Assembly: GCA_965366365.1 (NCBI GenBank)
Contig: CBDUEV010000069.1
Span: 1-15,221 of the forward strand
Source: CBDUEV01 sp965366365
GTDB taxonomy: Bacteria; Actinomycetota; Acidimicrobiia; Spongiisociales; JAENVV01
Direction: 5' to 3'
Length of the DNA: 15,221 bases
The notes under the pieces were generated by a model. The model was not told the origin of the DNA, made no database searches, and worked only from the letters and a program-made list of their open reading frames with translations. The translations under genes and the position numbers were made by a program. Shown piece by piece: positions 13,227 through 15,221 of the stretch. Each line of letters opens with the position of its first letter. The first letter of the stretch is position 1.

Positions 13227-14165
13227 TCACGCCTCCTGTTCGAGCGCCTCCGGTTCCGGCTCGAGGCGGAGATGGGCGCGCTCGAGGATTCCGATGAGCA
13301 CCTCGGGAACCTGCGGAACGAGGGAGTGTTCGGCTTCCACCTCCACGATTCGGGCTCCGACCAGCTCTCCCGACGAACGCTGGTGTCGAGGTTCGATCAC
13401 CCCGTCGCGGGTGGTGACGACCCAGGTGGTGGGCGGCAGGTCCAGCTCACCCCACTCGCGGACGTCGAAGCGACGCAGTGCAGAGGCGGTTTGCTCGAGG
13501 AGGCGACGGGCGGGCCGGCTGGCGTACTCCCACACCAGGCGGGCGGCGGCCTGCGGCATCTCGCGCATGGCTCGTCGTTGGCGCCGGAGAACCACCGGGG
13601 AGCGGGGCGCCATCACGTAGGGGGCGGCCGCCAAGCTCACCCAGGTGCGGGGCTTCACCCAGTGGGCAGCCGAGGCCAGGATGACGAGGCCCGAGAACGC
13701 CTCTGCTCCCATCCGGCGGATGCCGGTGAGGGCGACGGCGCCTCCCATCGAGTGTCCGACGAGGATGGGCCGGTGCAGCTGGGAATGGGCAACGGCGCGC
13801 TGAACGGCGTCGGCCGCCAGTTCGAACGTGAACGGGGCGTCGAGCGTGGACCGTCCATGACCGGGCAGGTCGATGAGGACGAGCGTCCGGTCGGTCTTCC
13901 AGACCAGCGGCCACCAGGCTGAGTCGGCGGTGCGGCCCCAGCCGTGGACCAGGACGAGGGCCGGCTGGTGGGGGTCGCCTTCGATGCGCCGGTATGACAG
14001 GACGCCCCATGGCACGGCGACGGCGTGCACCGTTCCCGGGAGCACGGGCGAGGCCGGTGCGAACCCGTCGATTTCGCGGGCCGCCCGGCTGTATTGGTAC
14101 CAGGCTGCGGTTGCTGCCATCGGGAGCGAAACCCAGCCCAGCTTCCGAGTCAGTGGCATCACCAT
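13227..14165 (-). CDS. Alpha/beta-hydrolase with N-terminal membrane anchor
   Basis: The 312-residue enzyme has the full serine-hydrolase set: oxyanion loop LVHGWGRT (about 72-79), DLPGHGRS (about 99-106), nucleophile elbow VGHSMGGAV with Ser139, acid Asp254 in VVTTRDGVIEP, and His280 in VEAEHSLV. The spacing is typical of the alpha/beta-hydrolase_1 family, and a helical cap lies at about 170-235. Residues 10-25 (GWVSLPMAATAAWYQYS) are weakly hydrophobic and may anchor or signal. Substrate is unknown; esterase, lipase or haloalkane-dehalogenase-like activities all use this plan. Two starts compete: ATG 14165 and ATG 14159. GATACA on the minus strand lies 7 bases before 14159, consistent with a leaderless start there, and neither start has a Shine-Dalgarno sequence. 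The long hairpin 14213-14267 lies upstream. Confidence 0.9.
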   Translation of the reverse strand: MVMPLTRKLGWVSLPMAATAAWYQYSRAAREIDGFAPASPVLPGTVHAVAVPWGVLSYRRIEGDPHQPALVLVHGWGRTADSAWWPLVWKTDRTLVLIDLPGHGRSTLDAPFTFELAADAVQRAVAHSQLHRPILVGHSMGGAVALTGIRRMGAEAFSGLVILASAAHWVKPRTWVSLAAAPYVMAPRSPVVLRRQRRAMREMPQAAARLVWEYASRPARRLLEQTASALRRFDVREWGELDLPPTTWVVTTRDGVIEPRHQRSSGELVGARIVEVEAEHSLVPQVPEVLIGILERAHLRLEPEPEALEQEA

Positions 14166-14166
14166 A

Positions 14167-14172
14167 TGTATC
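14167..14172 (-). promoter_or_regulatory. Possible -10 element (GATACA) for the 13227-14165 hydrolase
   Basis: On the minus strand GATACA lies 7 bases before ATG 14159, mirroring the spacing of other leaderless candidates. A second candidate, TATAGC/TAGCAT within 14197-14205, would give a longer leader. Confidence 0.3.
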
Positions 14173-14212
14173 GGCAGTTTGCCCTCTTGCCCTGAACGAA
14201 TGCTATATCCCT

Positions 14213-14267
14213 GGCGAACCCAGGGTTCCTGACCGCCATTTTGGCGGTCTAGAACCCTGGGTTCGCC
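14213..14267. repeat. Very long cruciform-capable hairpin
   Basis: GGCGAACCCAGGGTTC (14213-14228) pairs perfectly with 14252-14267; after a 2x2 mismatch, GACCGCCA (14231-14238) pairs with TGGCGGTC (14242-14249) around loop TTT. That gives 24 paired bases. Each outer arm is itself a near-perfect palindrome (GAACCC-A-GGGTTC and GAACCC-T-GGGTTC). It lies between two minus-strand genes. Read on the minus strand, TTTTT precedes it rather than follows it, so a simple intrinsic terminator is not a good fit, although it may still stop transcription. Confidence 0.8.
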
Positions 14268-14279
14268 AAAAATGGAGCC

Positions 14280-15221
14280 TCAGTCGCCGGCGACGAAGTA
14301 CATCCACGTCCCGTCGGCCCCGATGGCGAGGCGGTAGCCCAGATAGCCGTTCTCGCTGAAGAAGTCGATGTCCTCCTGGGTGTATCCGAGTTCTGTCAAC
14401 TGGGCGAGGTCAGCGGCAGTGGCGGCGGATGCATCCTTCGTTGCGAGTGCCGGCCACACGAACACCTCTCCCACGCCCTCGATCGTCGTCGACGTCGCCG
14501 GCAGCGCCAGCAGGCGGGCCATCCAGGCAACCGGTTCGTCGCCGAAGAACTCCTGGCGGCCCCAGAAGTGCGCCACGCTGTCGACCGGCCCTCCGAAGCT
14601 GTAGCTGAACTCCGAAGTCGTGGCACCCTCGAGACGAAGGAAGTCGCAGGCCAGGGCGGCCTCGAAGATCTCGCTGCGGGTTGCCTGAGCCTCGTCGGTC
14701 AGGGAAGGGTCCTCGGCCGGGGTCACGTCGAGTCCGGCGGCGGAACAATTGGCGTTCGGTCCGAGCACGAGGGCCTCGTCGCTGACGATCTGGCCCGACG
14801 CCGGGTCCACGGACTTGAAACGGGTCTCGCCGCCTACCTCTACCTCGATCAGGAAGAATCCGTCCTGCCAGAAGGCGCTCGAGATGTAGCCGCCCGGAAC
14901 GGTGGTGGCGCCGTTGATGAAGGTGCCATCGGCTTGGGCGGTATTGATCACCAACGTCGTCTCGGCGCCCTCCGAACAAGCCGACGTCCAGGCGACGTAC
15001 CCGTTGGGTCCCAGCCAGGGGCTGGGCTCGACTCCGAACGTGCCCTGGGGGACGGTCAACTTGGCGTCGCCGACGCCGTCCAGCGGCACCGACCAGATGT
15101 CCCATGCCGGGCCACCGTTACAGCCGGTCAGTCCCGCGTTGGGAACTGCGTAGACCTGGTGCTGTTCGTCGCTCGACCAGAACATCAAGCTGGCGCCGGA
15201 CAGGTCGAGCTGGTCGGCCGG
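14280..15221 (-). CDS. C-terminal part of a secreted TolB/beta-propeller-like protein (cut by the window edge)
   Basis: The frame is open to the right edge with no stop, so the start lies outside; 313 residues are visible. The N-terminal visible part has propeller-like repeats: LDLSGASLMFWSSDEQHQVYAVP, then AWDIWSVPLDGVGDAKLTVPQG, the style of WD40-like PD40/TolB blades that report values as S...L.F.S...IY. Two Cys (CNGG, TSACSEG) may pair. After about residue 170 comes a separate C-terminal domain: helix EIFEAALACDFLRLEGA, then FSYSFGGPVDSVAHFW, VFVWPALA, and the closing YRLAIGADGTWMYFVAGD. This module recurs at the ends of actinobacterial secreted proteins in my recollection, but I know no function. 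Cys-rich secretion outside the cell is inferred. An internal TTG/ATG near 15185-15188 is not a likely start because the preceding codons belong to a propeller repeat. Confidence 0.7.
   Translation of the reverse strand, partial: PADQLDLSGASLMFWSSDEQHQVYAVPNAGLTGCNGGPAWDIWSVPLDGVGDAKLTVPQGTFGVEPSPWLGPNGYVAWTSACSEGAETTLVINTAQADGTFINGATTVPGGYISSAFWQDGFFLIEVEVGGETRFKSVDPASGQIVSDEALVLGPNANCSAAGLDVTPAEDPSLTDEAQATRSEIFEAALACDFLRLEGATTSEFSYSFGGPVDSVAHFWGRQEFFGDEPVAWMARLLALPATSTTIEGVGEVFVWPALATKDASAATAADLAQLTELGYTQEDIDFFSENGYLGYRLAIGADGTWMYFVAGD

Overview
This window looks like chromosomal DNA from a high-GC bacterium, most likely an actinobacterium of the Acidimicrobiia kind. The basis is the strongly GC-biased third codon positions, several GTG starts, many Actinomycetota-style small conserved-domain proteins, and a recurring start arrangement in which a -10-like hexamer lies 6-7 bases before the start codon (leaderless mRNA). 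The lineage is an inference; there is no rRNA or tRNA gene to confirm it. I see no mobile element, CRISPR array, phage gene or antimicrobial-defence locus.

Layout. (1) 91-633 (+): a DUF1697 protein. (2) 771-2954 (+): a two-gene operon of a membrane-anchored NTF2-like protein and a 13-helix membrane protein built from six tandem two-helix DUF5671-like repeats plus a soluble C-terminal domain. It ends in a UUCG-loop hairpin terminator at 2987-3010. (3) 3040-4413 (-): an alpha/beta-hydrolase-like protein interrupted by two membrane helices. (4) 4504-4896 (+): a VOC-fold protein that overlaps tail-to-tail with (5) 4890-6035 (-), a secreted PKD-domain protein. (6) 6124-6902 (-): an operon of a second VOC protein and a DUF1801 protein. 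(7) 7069-10221 (+): an ABC exporter operon, a LolD/MacB-type ATPase plus a double-FtsX permease. It is followed by an array of strong hairpins at 10222-10342. (8) 10474-10944 (+): an AHSA1/SRPBCC protein. (9) 11046-11552 (-): a conserved protein with a CxxC motif. (10) 11849-13123 (+): a lipoprotein and two small integral membrane proteins, one preceded by a possible leaderless 10-codon upstream ORF. (11) 13227-14165 (-): a classical serine alpha/beta-hydrolase with an N-terminal membrane anchor. (12) 14213-14267: a very long cruciform-capable hairpin. (13) 14280 to the right edge (-): the C-terminal part of a probable TolB/beta-propeller-like secreted protein.

The genes mostly form short, independent transcription units with alternating strands. 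The only clear functional partnerships are the ABC ATPase-permease pair, the VOC-DUF1801 pair and the anchored protein-DUF5671 membrane protein pair. Envelope proteins (exporter, PKD, lipoprotein, propeller, small membrane proteins) are enriched, but I see no single pathway that joins them. The points most worth a second look are the hairpin array and the cruciform, the six-repeat membrane protein, the membrane-helix insertion in the hydrolase, and the leaderless/uORF start arrangements. I do not claim a demonstrated new system.
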